From: Bacteroidales bacterium
GTDB taxonomy: Bacteria; Bacteroidota; Bacteroidia; Bacteroidales; UBA932
Direction: 5' to 3'
NCBI GenBank assembly: GCA_012839605.1
Contig: DUNA01000067.1
Coordinates: forward strand, 1 to 57,341
Length of the DNA: 57,341 nt
The notes beneath the pieces are model-generated. The model was given only the letters and a program-made list of their open reading frames with translations. It was not told the origin of the DNA and ran no database searches. The position numbers and the translations under genes were made by a program. Of the stretch, positions 1 to 7,183 are shown in pieces (within the stretch, counting starts at the first letter, position 1; each line of letters opens with the position of its first letter).

Positions 1-1313
1 ACGTCGCTGATGGTGGAAAACAGTTCCGGCACCAGATCCGCTGCTTGACGGAACGTGTCTTCTGCAAACGGTCTGCCTTCCAGGAAGACTTCCAAACGGG
101 CCGAGCGGACCGGGGTGGGTGCCATACCTCCAAAGCCTGTGGTAACACGGTATAGGGTATTGTCTATGACATCAAACGCCATGCAGCAGGTAAGGGTAGA
201 GACGTCCATACTGCTCCTTTTTGCCTGTTTGTGTGCAAACAGCTTTCGGGTTGCCGAGGGCCGAGGGATACGTACGGCAGCAATAAGCTCGTCTCGGCCC
301 AGAATATGGGTATGGTAGCCGCTGTTGAAATCGGCACCGGGTATGTTGCGTTTTTTGCCCAAGCTCACGAGCTCCAACTCTGCGTCTAGGGCCAGCAGCA
401 ACGGCATGATATCCCCCACGGAAGAAGCATTGGCCAGGTTGCCCGCCAGGGACGCCCTGTTTCTGACAGGTAACGAACCAAAAGAAAGCAAGTATTCCTG
501 TGCACCGGGGTAATGGCGTACGAGCGTTTCCCGGAATGCTTCCACAGTCACTCCGGCGCCAAAAATCACATATGCGTCTGTTTCTTCTATACGCTTGAGC
601 TCCAAAGTGTCCGAGATGTCTATGACCGGTTTGCTCTCCGGGTGTTCCAGTGCCTGGTAGACACTGAAACCACTGGATCCGCTCACGGTATGGTACGTAG
701 GATAAGTATTTTTATAGGTCAGCAATTGTTCCAAGGTCCGGGGTTTGATGTAATTTCCCATAGGGCCTTTGTAGAAAAATACCGTCGGATTTTCAGGCGG
801 CAACGCCAAATGGATTTTCTGTGCTGTTGTTCTTTTTTCTTCCAGTAGCAACAGGGCTTTCCTGATATAAATATAGCTTCCATTGGGACAGATGTTTCCG
901 GAAAGTATGGTTTCTATGGTTTGTTTAGTAAACGGCACACCGTTTTCATAAGCTACATAGGCAGCCATAATGATACCTGAAGAAGCGTTTGAGAGGGCCT
1001 CCTGTACGAGATGCTTTCCTTCGTGATGGCTAATGCCTTCAATAGTAATCAGGTGTTTCCCGTCCAACATGCCCAATAGAATCAAGCATGCATTGACCGC
1101 ATACAATTGTGTAGAGCCGTTTCTGTCCTTTTGCGCTAAAGCTACCATACAGGACCCGCAATCGCCTGTGCCACAGCTTTGTTTGGTGCCGGTAAGTCTT
1201 GTGTGGTTTCTGAGGTACTGCAAAACAGGCATTTGGGGATAGAGTCCCTGTTCTTTTGTAAAGTCGATAGTTACAGTTTCCCCGTTTAATAAAAAGTATA
1301 TGGTGTGCCTCAT
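1..1313 (-). CDS. Xanthine dehydrogenase small-subunit-like protein (2Fe-2S + FAD domains), partial
   Basis: The gene starts at an ATG at 1313 and is still open at the left edge (437 codons seen). Residues 1-80 are a plant-type [2Fe-2S] domain with C47-x4-C52-x2-C55 and C76, fitting the N-terminal domain of XdhA-type subunits. Residues about 180-320 look like the PCMH FAD domain, with NLANASSVGD matching the usual NIANASPIGD. Family members pass electrons from a molybdenum subunit through two [2Fe-2S] clusters to FAD. The oddity is the second, helical Fe-S domain (about 98-160): it aligns by VQEAL and LSGN, but the usual QCGFC is replaced by a shorter NASSG and the usual LCRC by ICPN. The second cluster therefore probably cannot form. 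The molybdenum subunit is not in the window. The neighbouring cofactor genes, including a MOSC domain, fit a sulfurated-molybdenum enzyme. It could also be a related hydroxylase subunit with another substrate. Confidence 0.75.
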   Translation of the reverse strand, partial: MRHTIYFLLNGETVTIDFTKEQGLYPQMPVLQYLRNHTRLTGTKQSCGTGDCGSCMVALAQKDRNGSTQLYAVNACLILLGMLDGKHLITIEGISHHEGKHLVQEALSNASSGIIMAAYVAYENGVPFTKQTIETILSGNICPNGSYIYIRKALLLLEEKRTTAQKIHLALPPENPTVFFYKGPMGNYIKPRTLEQLLTYKNTYPTYHTVSGSSGFSVYQALEHPESKPVIDISDTLELKRIEETDAYVIFGAGVTVEAFRETLVRHYPGAQEYLLSFGSLPVRNRASLAGNLANASSVGDIMPLLLALDAELELVSLGKKRNIPGADFNSGYHTHILGRDELIAAVRIPRPSATRKLFAHKQAKRSSMDVSTLTCCMAFDVIDNTLYRVTTGFGGMAPTPVRSARLEVFLEGRPFAEDTFRQAADLVPELFSTISD

Positions 1314-1328
1314 GAGGATAAAAGTAGC

Positions 1329-1336
1329 TAGATTTG
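1329..1336 (+). promoter_or_regulatory. TAnnTTTG -7 box for the urea transporter
   Basis: TAGATTTG matches the Bacteroidetes -7 consensus TAnnTTTG and lies 33 nt before the ATG at 1370. No convincing partner box was seen for the divergent minus-strand gene. Confidence 0.5.
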
Positions 1337-1369
1337 CTGAAAGTATCGTACAACTGAGTGTATAATCGA

Positions 1370-2233
1370 ATGTTTCAATATCTCAAAGCCGGCCTGAAAG
1401 GCGTGGGACAAGTCATGCTTCAAGACCATGCGTTGACCGGTATGCTTTTTCTGTCAGGTATTTTTTGGGGCTCTGTCATTATGGGGTTGTCCGCCTTGTT
1501 GGCTCTCCTGTCCAGCTTTTTAACCGCTTGGATCTTCAGGCTTGATAAAGACAACTTGCAGAAAGGACTTTATGGTTTTAGTGCCGTATTGGTTGGAGTA
1601 GCTGTTATGCTTTTCTTTAAGCCGGTATGGATGTCGTGGGTCCTTGTGGTCATAGGTTCTGCAGCCGCAACGTTGTTGCAACATGTTTTCATAAAAAGAT
1701 CCTTTCCGGCTTTTACTTTCCCGTTTGTGGCTGTGACGTGGGTGTTGCTAGCGCTGGTGGGGAAGGATATGTGGCTTCCGGTAGGCGATACAACCAACCC
1801 GGTCTTTGCCATTTCTGACTGGTTGCTCATCCCTTTTACAAGTTTTGGTCAAGTCATTTTTCAGGACAAAGCGTTATCCGGTTTTTTATTCTTAGCAGGG
1901 GTATTGGTGAGTGCACCTGTTGCAGCCGTGTATGGATTTGCAGCTGCCATTGTATCTAGTGCCGCAGCCTATTTTTTGGGAGCTCCTGTAGATGCTGTTG
2001 TTGCGGGACTGTACGGTTTCAATGCCGTACTTTGTGCGATTGTGTTTTCCGGCAAGCAATGGCAAGATGCGTTGTGGGTATTGGTATCGGTAGCCGTATC
2101 GTTGGGTGTAACCTTTCTTTTCTTTGCATGGGGTTTGCCACAGCTTACCTTTCCGTTTGTTCTGGCCACGTGGGTGACGATGGGGGTGCGTGGTGCGCCA
2201 TCTTTGGTGCGTCATCTGGTGCGCCATCTCTGA
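1370..2233 (+). CDS. Urea transporter (UT family)
   Basis: This is an inner-membrane channel-like protein of 287 residues, highly hydrophobic. It shows the internal duplication typical of the UT/SLC14 family: GVGQVMLQDHALTGMLFLSG near the N-terminus and FGQVIFQDKALSGFLFLAG about 145 residues later. Each half ends with an LTFPF-like motif (AFTFPFVAVTW and LTFPFVLATW). Members let urea pass down its gradient. A GTG at 1358 is in frame, but the ATG at 1370 is preferred: it follows the promoter box at a normal distance and starts directly with the amphipathic N-terminus. The last residues (APSLVRHLVRHL) are encoded by a 12-bp tandem repeat that continues past the stop codon, so the tail has probably been altered by repeat expansion. 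No urease gene is seen in the window, so use of the urea as nitrogen source is not shown here. Confidence 0.85.
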   Translation: MFQYLKAGLKGVGQVMLQDHALTGMLFLSGIFWGSVIMGLSALLALLSSFLTAWIFRLDKDNLQKGLYGFSAVLVGVAVMLFFKPVWMSWVLVVIGSAAATLLQHVFIKRSFPAFTFPFVAVTWVLLALVGKDMWLPVGDTTNPVFAISDWLLIPFTSFGQVIFQDKALSGFLFLAGVLVSAPVAAVYGFAAAIVSSAAAYFLGAPVDAVVAGLYGFNAVLCAIVFSGKQWQDALWVLVSVAVSLGVTFLFFAWGLPQLTFPFVLATWVTMGVRGAPSLVRHLVRHL

Positions 2234-2260
2234 TCTGGGTGCGCCAAATCTGGGTGCGCC
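2192..2260 (+). repeat. Short tandem repeat GGTGCGCCATCT, five partly degenerate copies
   Basis: Copies of a GGTGCGYC core start at 2192, 2206, 2218, 2238 and 2253. The first three are 12-bp units (GGTGCGCCATCT and one T variant) at the end of the urea transporter frame; the later two lie outside the gene and carry small insertions. A further direct repeat of CGCTGCCGCGGG follows (about 2260 and 2294). The 12-bp unit keeps the reading frame, so copy changes would lengthen or shorten the protein tail without a frameshift. Confidence 0.7.
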
Positions 2261-2328
2261 GCTGCCGCGGGATTTGCTACGCACATCCCTTTCGCTGCCG
2301 CGGGGCATCTAACAAACACAAAAAACAC

Positions 2329-2355
2329 GCTTACGCTGTGCGTAAGCTGCTTTTT
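2329..2355 (+). terminator. Rho-independent terminator after the urea transporter
   Basis: GCTTACGC (2329-2336), loop TGT, GCGTAAGC (2340-2347), followed by TGCTTTTTG. An 8-bp perfect stem with a T run about 95 bp after the stop codon. Confidence 0.7.
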
Positions 2356-2401
2356 GTCCTTCGTTTCGTATGAAAGCAAGCTTTCCTACTAGCTCAGGAC
2401 A

Positions 2402-2434
2402 AAAAAAACGCCTGACACTGTCAGGCTATTTTTT
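2402..2434. terminator. Bidirectional terminator between urea transporter and tRNA-Arg
   Basis: GCCTGAC-ACT-GTCAGGC (2410-2426) is flanked by an A8 run on the left and TATTTTTTG on the right, so it can act on either strand. It also lies directly behind the 3' end of the minus-strand tRNA gene. A longer arm pair (TTTTTGTCCT near 2351 and AGGACAAAAA near 2395) encloses the space between this hairpin and the previous one. Confidence 0.75.
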
Positions 2435-2441
2435 GTGTTTG

Positions 2442-2515
2442 TGATCCGGAAGGGATTCGAACCCCTGACCCACAGCTTAGAAGGCTGTTGCTCTATCCAA
2501 CTGAGCTACCGGACC
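2442..2515 (-). tRNA. tRNA-Arg (anticodon TCT)
   Basis: The minus strand folds as a 74-nt cloverleaf. The acceptor arms are GGTCCGG and CCGGATC (one G-T pair) with discriminator A. The D-arm contains AGCTCAGTTGG, the anticodon arm is CAGC-CTTCTAA-GCTG, giving anticodon TCT, and the T-arm contains GGTTCGAATCC. CCA is not encoded. It reads AGA codons. It is followed by the bidirectional hairpin terminator. Confidence 0.95.
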
Positions 2516-2599
2516 GTTGTCATGGTGTATCCTTAAGGGCTGCAAAAGTACGGTATTTTTTTTAAATACCATAATCTTATAGGAAGGCAGGCGGGGCTT

Positions 2600-3832
2600 T
2601 TAGAGCTGTACTTCCAATTCCAGGATTCTGTCTTTGCGTTTTACGGTTACCCAGATAATTTCGCCGGGCGATAGTTCACCCAGGGCTTCCATATAAACGT
2701 CTATGTTTGGAATAGGCTTGTCGTTGATTTGGAGGACAATGTCGCCGTTTTCCATGCCGGCTTTGTGACCGGGACGGCCTTTGATGACGGTGCCGGCGCA
2801 GAGGCCTTCTCCTTCGTGGATAAAGTCGGGGATGACACCCAGGCTCACTTTAAAGGCTACTTGTTCTCTGCGGGGTTCTGTTTGGTAAGCTTCTGCATAG
2901 ACGGGTTCAAAACCGTCAAAAGCAACGGCTCCGGCTATTGTTGTGGTATAACGGACAATGTGGGCCAATCCTTCGTAATTGATTTTATCGGGCGTGTCAA
3001 ACGGCGTATGGTAGTCTGTGTGCGGTCCTGTGGTAATGAAGAGCACGGGTACTTCTTCCCGGTAAAAGCGGCTGTGGTCGGAGGGACCGTGGCCGTCTGC
3101 CGATGTCTTCAAGATGAATGGAGTAGCGTTGTCCAAATGGGAACGAATCAGGGAATCGGCTCCTTCAAAAGTGCCGGTACCGCTCACTTGCAAAACACTG
3201 TCTTTTAGCCTTCCCACCATGTCCAGATTGATCATCAAAGAGGGGAGTCGTCCTATTTTTTTTAAGGTGTCTGCCAGAAAACCGGAGCCGATGGTTCCCA
3301 CTTCTTCGGCACCGAAGGCAGCAAAGACGATGTCTTTTTTCAAGGGGTTTTCACGGGCCCGATCGCTGAGCAGACGTGCCGTTTCTATGGCGGCTGCCAC
3401 ACCGGATGCGTTGTCATCGGCTCCCGGATGGATGGCTACGGTATCGGCTCTTAAGCTGCCGGAACCGCGTCCACCCATGCCCAGATGGTCGTAATGGGCG
3501 CCCAGCATAAGGGTGCCGTCTGTTTCTTCTCCTTTGTACACCATAATCACGTTCCAGGAGTCCATATTCCGGAAACGAAACTTATGCAAGGCTCCTTCCT
3601 CAAAGAAAGGCTCAAAACCGTAATCCGATAGGATATCTGCCAGGTAAACGGCAAGGACAGAGTCGTGAACACTTCCTGCCTTACGGCCTTCAAACTGTGG
3701 GTGCGTAAGTGTTGTTATGACTTCTTGGAGGTTTCTCAGGTCGGGGTCTTGTACAACGGGACGGCTGCTGCTTAGAAACAACACGGCGGCCAAAAGAGCC
3801 ACCGTGCTTGTTATGGTATAAGGAATTTTCAT
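2600..3832 (-). CDS. Secreted M28-family zinc aminopeptidase with C-terminal PDZ domain
   Basis: 410 residues. Residues 1-28 form a signal peptide without a clear lipobox. The peptidase domain (about 30-305) carries the M28 zinc ligands in order: H113 (AHYDH), D139/D140 (GADDNASG), E176/E177 (GAEEVG), D204 (NLDMVGR) and H275 (HTDYHTPFDTPDKI). Residues about 325-405 read as a PDZ domain (GTVIKGRPGHKAGMENGDIV). Such enzymes remove N-terminal residues from peptides in the periplasm or outside. The start overlaps the stop of the upstream thioredoxin lipoprotein as TAATG, so the two are probably translated together. This fits a peptide- and amino-acid-fermenting lifestyle. Substrate preference cannot be read from the sequence. 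Confidence 0.88.
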   Translation of the reverse strand: MKIPYTITSTVALLAAVLFLSSSRPVVQDPDLRNLQEVITTLTHPQFEGRKAGSVHDSVLAVYLADILSDYGFEPFFEEGALHKFRFRNMDSWNVIMVYKGEETDGTLMLGAHYDHLGMGGRGSGSLRADTVAIHPGADDNASGVAAAIETARLLSDRARENPLKKDIVFAAFGAEEVGTIGSGFLADTLKKIGRLPSLMINLDMVGRLKDSVLQVSGTGTFEGADSLIRSHLDNATPFILKTSADGHGPSDHSRFYREEVPVLFITTGPHTDYHTPFDTPDKINYEGLAHIVRYTTTIAGAVAFDGFEPVYAEAYQTEPRREQVAFKVSLGVIPDFIHEGEGLCAGTVIKGRPGHKAGMENGDIVLQINDKPIPNIDVYMEALGELSPGEIIWVTVKRKDRILELEVQL

Positions 3833-4905
3833 TATTCGTCTTCAGGAAGAATCTCTTCTTCAGCAAGGATTTCGTCAATTTTTTCTTTCATGGCATCACC
3901 ACGTAAGCCACGAGCTACAATGGTTCCGTCGGGAGCAAAGAGGATGATGTGCGGAATGCCTTTGATTCCGTAGATATCTGTGGGAATGCTTTGAGCGTTG
4001 ATAATGGAGGGCCACACTACGTCTAATTCTTCAATAGCTTGCTTGGTGGCATCGGGTTCTTCCCATACGGCTACACCCAATACGGTGAAGTTTTCTCCGT
4101 TGTGTTTGTCGTATACTTCTCTAATGTGGGGGATTTCCCTTTTGCAGGGTCCGCACCAGCCTGCCCAAAAATCTACCAATACGTATTTTCCTTGACCAAT
4201 GTAGTCAGAGAAAGATACTGTTTCTCCATCGGAGTCTTCAATGGTGAAGTCCGTGAATAGCATGCCTTCTGCTGTTTCTTTCAAAGCAGCACGTTGTTGA
4301 AGGATTTTTTGGATGGGTCCGCGTGAGGTAACGACTTTGCCGGCTTTGTCAAAGAATTCGTCCAGCATATCGGGAGCTCCGTAGTTGTTCAAATGCATCA
4401 GTGCCAAAGTTCCTACGTCGTTGTTTTTGTTGGCGTTAAAAATGGCTCCTATTTCTTCTGTAAACTTAGGAGTCCATACCGTACGGAAATACCCTTCCGT
4501 ATCACCGCCTTGGTAACCCATGATTTCATTCATCAGGTCGTTGTGTGTTTCAATAAGAAAGCTGAGTTCTTTATTCAGTTGTGTACCTTCACCATAGGCA
4601 GATTGTCCGGGTTCTCCCAGTTCAATGGAAATGTTGCCTCCTTCCAAGATGAGTTGTCCTCGGCTGCGTCCGCTTTGGATTAAGCACAATGTGGGTTCTT
4701 TGATGGTACCGGTAAAGAGTGCTGTGCCGTGCTCAATGAGGGCACTGTCCAGAACACTGCCATCGTGTGTGGCTTTGATATATACCCATTCTCCGTCAAA
4801 AATTTCTTGAGGAAAAGTGGCTTTTACCGTGTATTCTTTTGTAGCGCAAGAGGCTAAAAAAGCAATACCCAGTATAGAAACAATGAGATAAACAGATTTT
4901 TTCAT
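3832..4905 (-). CDS. TlpA/ResA-type thioredoxin lipoprotein with DUF4369-like N-terminus
   Basis: 357 residues. A lipoprotein signal (LASC, C20) anchors it to a membrane facing the periplasm. Residues about 26-125 (beta-rich, ending in ILEGGNISIEL) resemble the DUF4369 domain common in Bacteroidetes. Residues about 215-350 are a thioredoxin fold with the redox motif WCGPC and the cis-Pro loop GIPHIILF. Members reduce or rearrange disulfides in exported proteins. A promoter box (4940-4947) lies 34 nt upstream of the ATG. The gene shares one base with the downstream M28 peptidase (TAATG), so they form a two-gene unit. Confidence 0.85.
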   Translation of the reverse strand: MKKSVYLIVSILGIAFLASCATKEYTVKATFPQEIFDGEWVYIKATHDGSVLDSALIEHGTALFTGTIKEPTLCLIQSGRSRGQLILEGGNISIELGEPGQSAYGEGTQLNKELSFLIETHNDLMNEIMGYQGGDTEGYFRTVWTPKFTEEIGAIFNANKNNDVGTLALMHLNNYGAPDMLDEFFDKAGKVVTSRGPIQKILQQRAALKETAEGMLFTDFTIEDSDGETVSFSDYIGQGKYVLVDFWAGWCGPCKREIPHIREVYDKHNGENFTVLGVAVWEEPDATKQAIEELDVVWPSIINAQSIPTDIYGIKGIPHIILFAPDGTIVARGLRGDAMKEKIDEILAEEEILPEDE

Positions 4906-4939
4906 AGTCGGTATTATTTGATATTTTTGTGATATCTTA

Positions 4940-4947
4940 CAAAGATA
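4940..4947 (-). promoter_or_regulatory. TAnnTTTG -7 box for the thioredoxin-peptidase unit
   Basis: The minus strand reads TATCTTTG, 34 nt before the ATG at 4905 and after the stop of the MOSC-MogA gene. The downstream pair can therefore be transcribed apart from the moe/moa genes. Confidence 0.6.
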
Positions 4948-4962
4948 AAGGAATATTTATTA

Positions 4963-5904
4963 CTAATGCACATCCAACTCCATTACCATATAGACCATAT
5001 GTGTAAGAGAGCGAGAAATCTCCGAGAAATACTCACCTACGGCTCGCACGCTGCCGGGAAGGGTAAAAATAAGAGTTTTCCCGGCTACACCGGCCAACGA
5101 ATGACTTAGTAAAGCCTTGGGATTGTCTTTGCCGTACGTGATGCGGATGTATTCCATAAGGCCCGGGATTTCCCTGTCCAATAAGGGTTTTACTACGCCC
5201 GCTGTGATATCGGAAGGTCCCAGACCGGTACCTCCCGTGGTGAAAACCATATCCACTTCATTTGTAATGGCTTCTTTCAGCAGTTTTTCTAACCGTTTTG
5301 GATCGTCCGGCAATACGGTACGGGTAACGGCTACGGGCCATTGATGTTGCTCGCAAAAGCTTGTTACCAAGCGTTCCAGTTCCGGTCCGCTGCGGTCCTC
5401 ATAGATGCCTTCATAGGCCCGATTGCTCAACGTAATGATATGAATTTGGTATGTTTTGGATTCGTACTCCAATTTGTCTCCCGCTTGTAAGGTGCCTCCG
5501 GAAAGTACGCGAGCAAAGATGCCTTCTTTGGGCATCACGCAATGGCCTGCTTTGATATGGATGGGGCAGCCCGGGCCGTGGCATTTTTTGCCTATTTGGG
5601 TGACTTCCAACAATACATCTCCACAGCGGAATCGGTCTCCAATCCGGCAATGCTTCAAATCAGGCACATCTGTTGCCGGAGTACCTGTGGTGGTGATGTT
5701 TTCTGCAAAAGAGCCAAAGGGAAATTCTTTTGGATCCAATTGCATGGTATCGTATGCTTCTTCTCCCAACAAGCTTACCTGCCTATGCCAAGAGCCGGAG
5801 TGGGCATCTGTTTTTACGCCGCAAGCGTCCAGTTCTATGGACGGCACGGCTGTTTTGACGGTACCTGTTTTTTTGGAAATATTGACAGAACGTATGGTTA
5901 GCAT
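4963..5904 (-). CDS. MOSC domain-MogA fusion (molybdopterin adenylyltransferase)
   Basis: 313 residues from the ATG at 5904; the longer open frame upstream lies inside moaC and is not coding here. Residues 1-148 are a MOSC domain with the motif GKKCHGPGCPIHIKAG and HCVMPKEGIFARVL (C108, C113, C122). MOSC domains are linked to sulfur transfer to, or binding of, the molybdenum cofactor. Residues 152-313 are MogA/MoaB-like: IITLSNRAYEG, the molybdopterin-binding TTGGTG (222-227) and LPGS. MogA adenylates molybdopterin before metal insertion by MoeA. The gene starts 2 bp after moaC. Joining the two steps in one chain suggests coupled adenylation and metal/sulfur handling; this is inference. Confidence 0.85.
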   Translation of the reverse strand: MLTIRSVNISKKTGTVKTAVPSIELDACGVKTDAHSGSWHRQVSLLGEEAYDTMQLDPKEFPFGSFAENITTTGTPATDVPDLKHCRIGDRFRCGDVLLEVTQIGKKCHGPGCPIHIKAGHCVMPKEGIFARVLSGGTLQAGDKLEYESKTYQIHIITLSNRAYEGIYEDRSGPELERLVTSFCEQHQWPVAVTRTVLPDDPKRLEKLLKEAITNEVDMVFTTGGTGLGPSDITAGVVKPLLDREIPGLMEYIRITYGKDNPKALLSHSLAGVAGKTLIFTLPGSVRAVGEYFSEISRSLTHMVYMVMELDVH

Positions 5905-5906
5905 AA

Positions 5907-6362
5907 TCAATCTCTTTTTTCTTTTGTTTTTTCTACAAGGCGTATGTCGGAAATGACCATGGTGTTGTCTACGGCTTTGCACATATCGTAGACGGTCAAC
6001 AGGGCTACGCCAACGGCGGTCAATGCTTCCATTTCCACACCCGTGGGACCTATGCATGTTACTTCAGATACGGCTTGTATACCTTTGGCAGTGTACTCAA
6101 AAATAACGTCCACACCGGTAAGCGGTATGTTGTGGCACAAGGGAATCAATTGGCTGCATTGTTTGGCAGCCTGGATTCCGGCCAGTGATGCCGTTGTCAA
6201 GACAGGTCCTTTTTTTATGGTATCGCCTTTTATCAATTCCAACGTGTTTTTTTGTAAGGCAATAAAGCCTTCTGCCCGGGCTTTGCGCAGGGTATCGTTT
6301 TTAGCCGATACATCTACCATATGTGCTTGGCCTTCTTTTACATGGCTCAACGTTTTTTTCAT
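5907..6362 (-). CDS. moaC: Cyclic pyranopterin monophosphate synthase MoaC
   Basis: 151 residues, close to the usual 155-160. Family motifs are plain: MVDVSAKNDTLRKARAEG (residues about 16-33), QLIPLCHNIPLTGV and TGVEMEALTAVGVALLTVYD, then MCKAVD, which holds the catalytic lysine region. Together with MoaA it converts GTP to cyclic pyranopterin monophosphate in the cytoplasm. It lies 4 bp after moaA and 2 bp before the MOSC-MogA fusion, in the order moeA-moaA-moaC-mogA. Confidence 0.96.
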   Translation of the reverse strand: MKKTLSHVKEGQAHMVDVSAKNDTLRKARAEGFIALQKNTLELIKGDTIKKGPVLTTASLAGIQAAKQCSQLIPLCHNIPLTGVDVIFEYTAKGIQAVSEVTCIGPTGVEMEALTAVGVALLTVYDMCKAVDNTMVISDIRLVEKTKEKRD

Positions 6363-6366
6363 GTGT

Positions 6367-7179
6367 TTATCCTCCCATATAACTAAAAGAGTCCATTGTA
6401 TTGTGTGTTCCCGCTAGGGGTTTGTTTTTCAAAGCGGCTTCCAGGGCTTTTTCGTAGCCCAATTGCCGTATGTCGTATCCCAAGTTGTTGAACAGGCAAG
6501 GTTTGAGAATGCCTGTAGAGGTGAGCCTCAGGCGATTGCATTGTGCACAATGGCCTCCTTCGCCTCCTTCCACTTTGGAGAACGTGCCTTCTTCCAGGTC
6601 CATAAGATGGATCAAACGCAATTCCAATCCCTCTTGACGAGCAAAGTCGCGCAGTCGGTCCAATTGGGCTTGTGTTGTATCCGGCATCTTTACGCAGTTC
6701 AATTTGAGGGGAGCGTCTGCCGTGCCAAAACCTGCCTTTTTTGCGGCTTGGATGCCTTGGAGCACTTTTTTCAAAGACCCGCCGCGCGTAAGGCGTTCGT
6801 ATCGTTGCGGATCAAGGGTGTCCAGGCTGACGTTCAGTCGGTGCAACCCGGCTTCTTTCAGTGGGGCGGCCATCTCTTCCAGTAAGAGGCCGTTTGTGGT
6901 CATGCCCAGGTCTTGAATGCCGGGAAGGACGGCCAGGGAACGTACCAAATCGGCAATGCCCTTGCGGACCAAAGGTTCTCCGCCCGTCAGTCGCACTTTC
7001 CGGATGCCTCGGCTTACGGCAAAACGGGTGAAAGACACAATATCTTCGTACGTAAGCATTTGCCCATGCGGGATAAAAGGGACGCCTTCCCGGGGCATGC
7101 AGTACACGCACCGCAAATTGCATCTGTCCGTAACAGAGATACGCAAATAATCTATGGTTCTTCCAAACGTGTCTTTCAT
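6367..7179 (-). CDS. moaA: GTP 3',8-cyclase MoaA, short form
   Basis: 270 residues from the ATG at 7179; an upstream in-frame Met lies inside moeA. Radical-SAM motif C20-x3-C24-x2-C27, GGEP at 66-69, and the C-terminal second [4Fe-4S] motif C211-x2-C214-x13-C228 with the GTP-contacting NRLRL. The protein ends in GG, as MoaA does. It makes the first pterin intermediate from GTP. Canonical MoaA is about 330 residues. Here the stretch between the RLIHLM strand (about 188-193) and the second cluster is only about 17 residues, some 50 fewer than usual, so part of the C-terminal region is missing. All six cluster cysteines and the GG tail remain, so it is likely functional. Confidence 0.92.
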   Translation of the reverse strand: MKDTFGRTIDYLRISVTDRCNLRCVYCMPREGVPFIPHGQMLTYEDIVSFTRFAVSRGIRKVRLTGGEPLVRKGIADLVRSLAVLPGIQDLGMTTNGLLLEEMAAPLKEAGLHRLNVSLDTLDPQRYERLTRGGSLKKVLQGIQAAKKAGFGTADAPLKLNCVKMPDTTQAQLDRLRDFARQEGLELRLIHLMDLEEGTFSKVEGGEGGHCAQCNRLRLTSTGILKPCLFNNLGYDIRQLGYEKALEAALKNKPLAGTHNTMDSFSYMGG

Positions 7180-7183
7180 AACA

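Noticed and set aside
2192-2260. CRISPR-like array
   Set aside because: Units are 12 bp, tandem, partly coding and without unique spacers.
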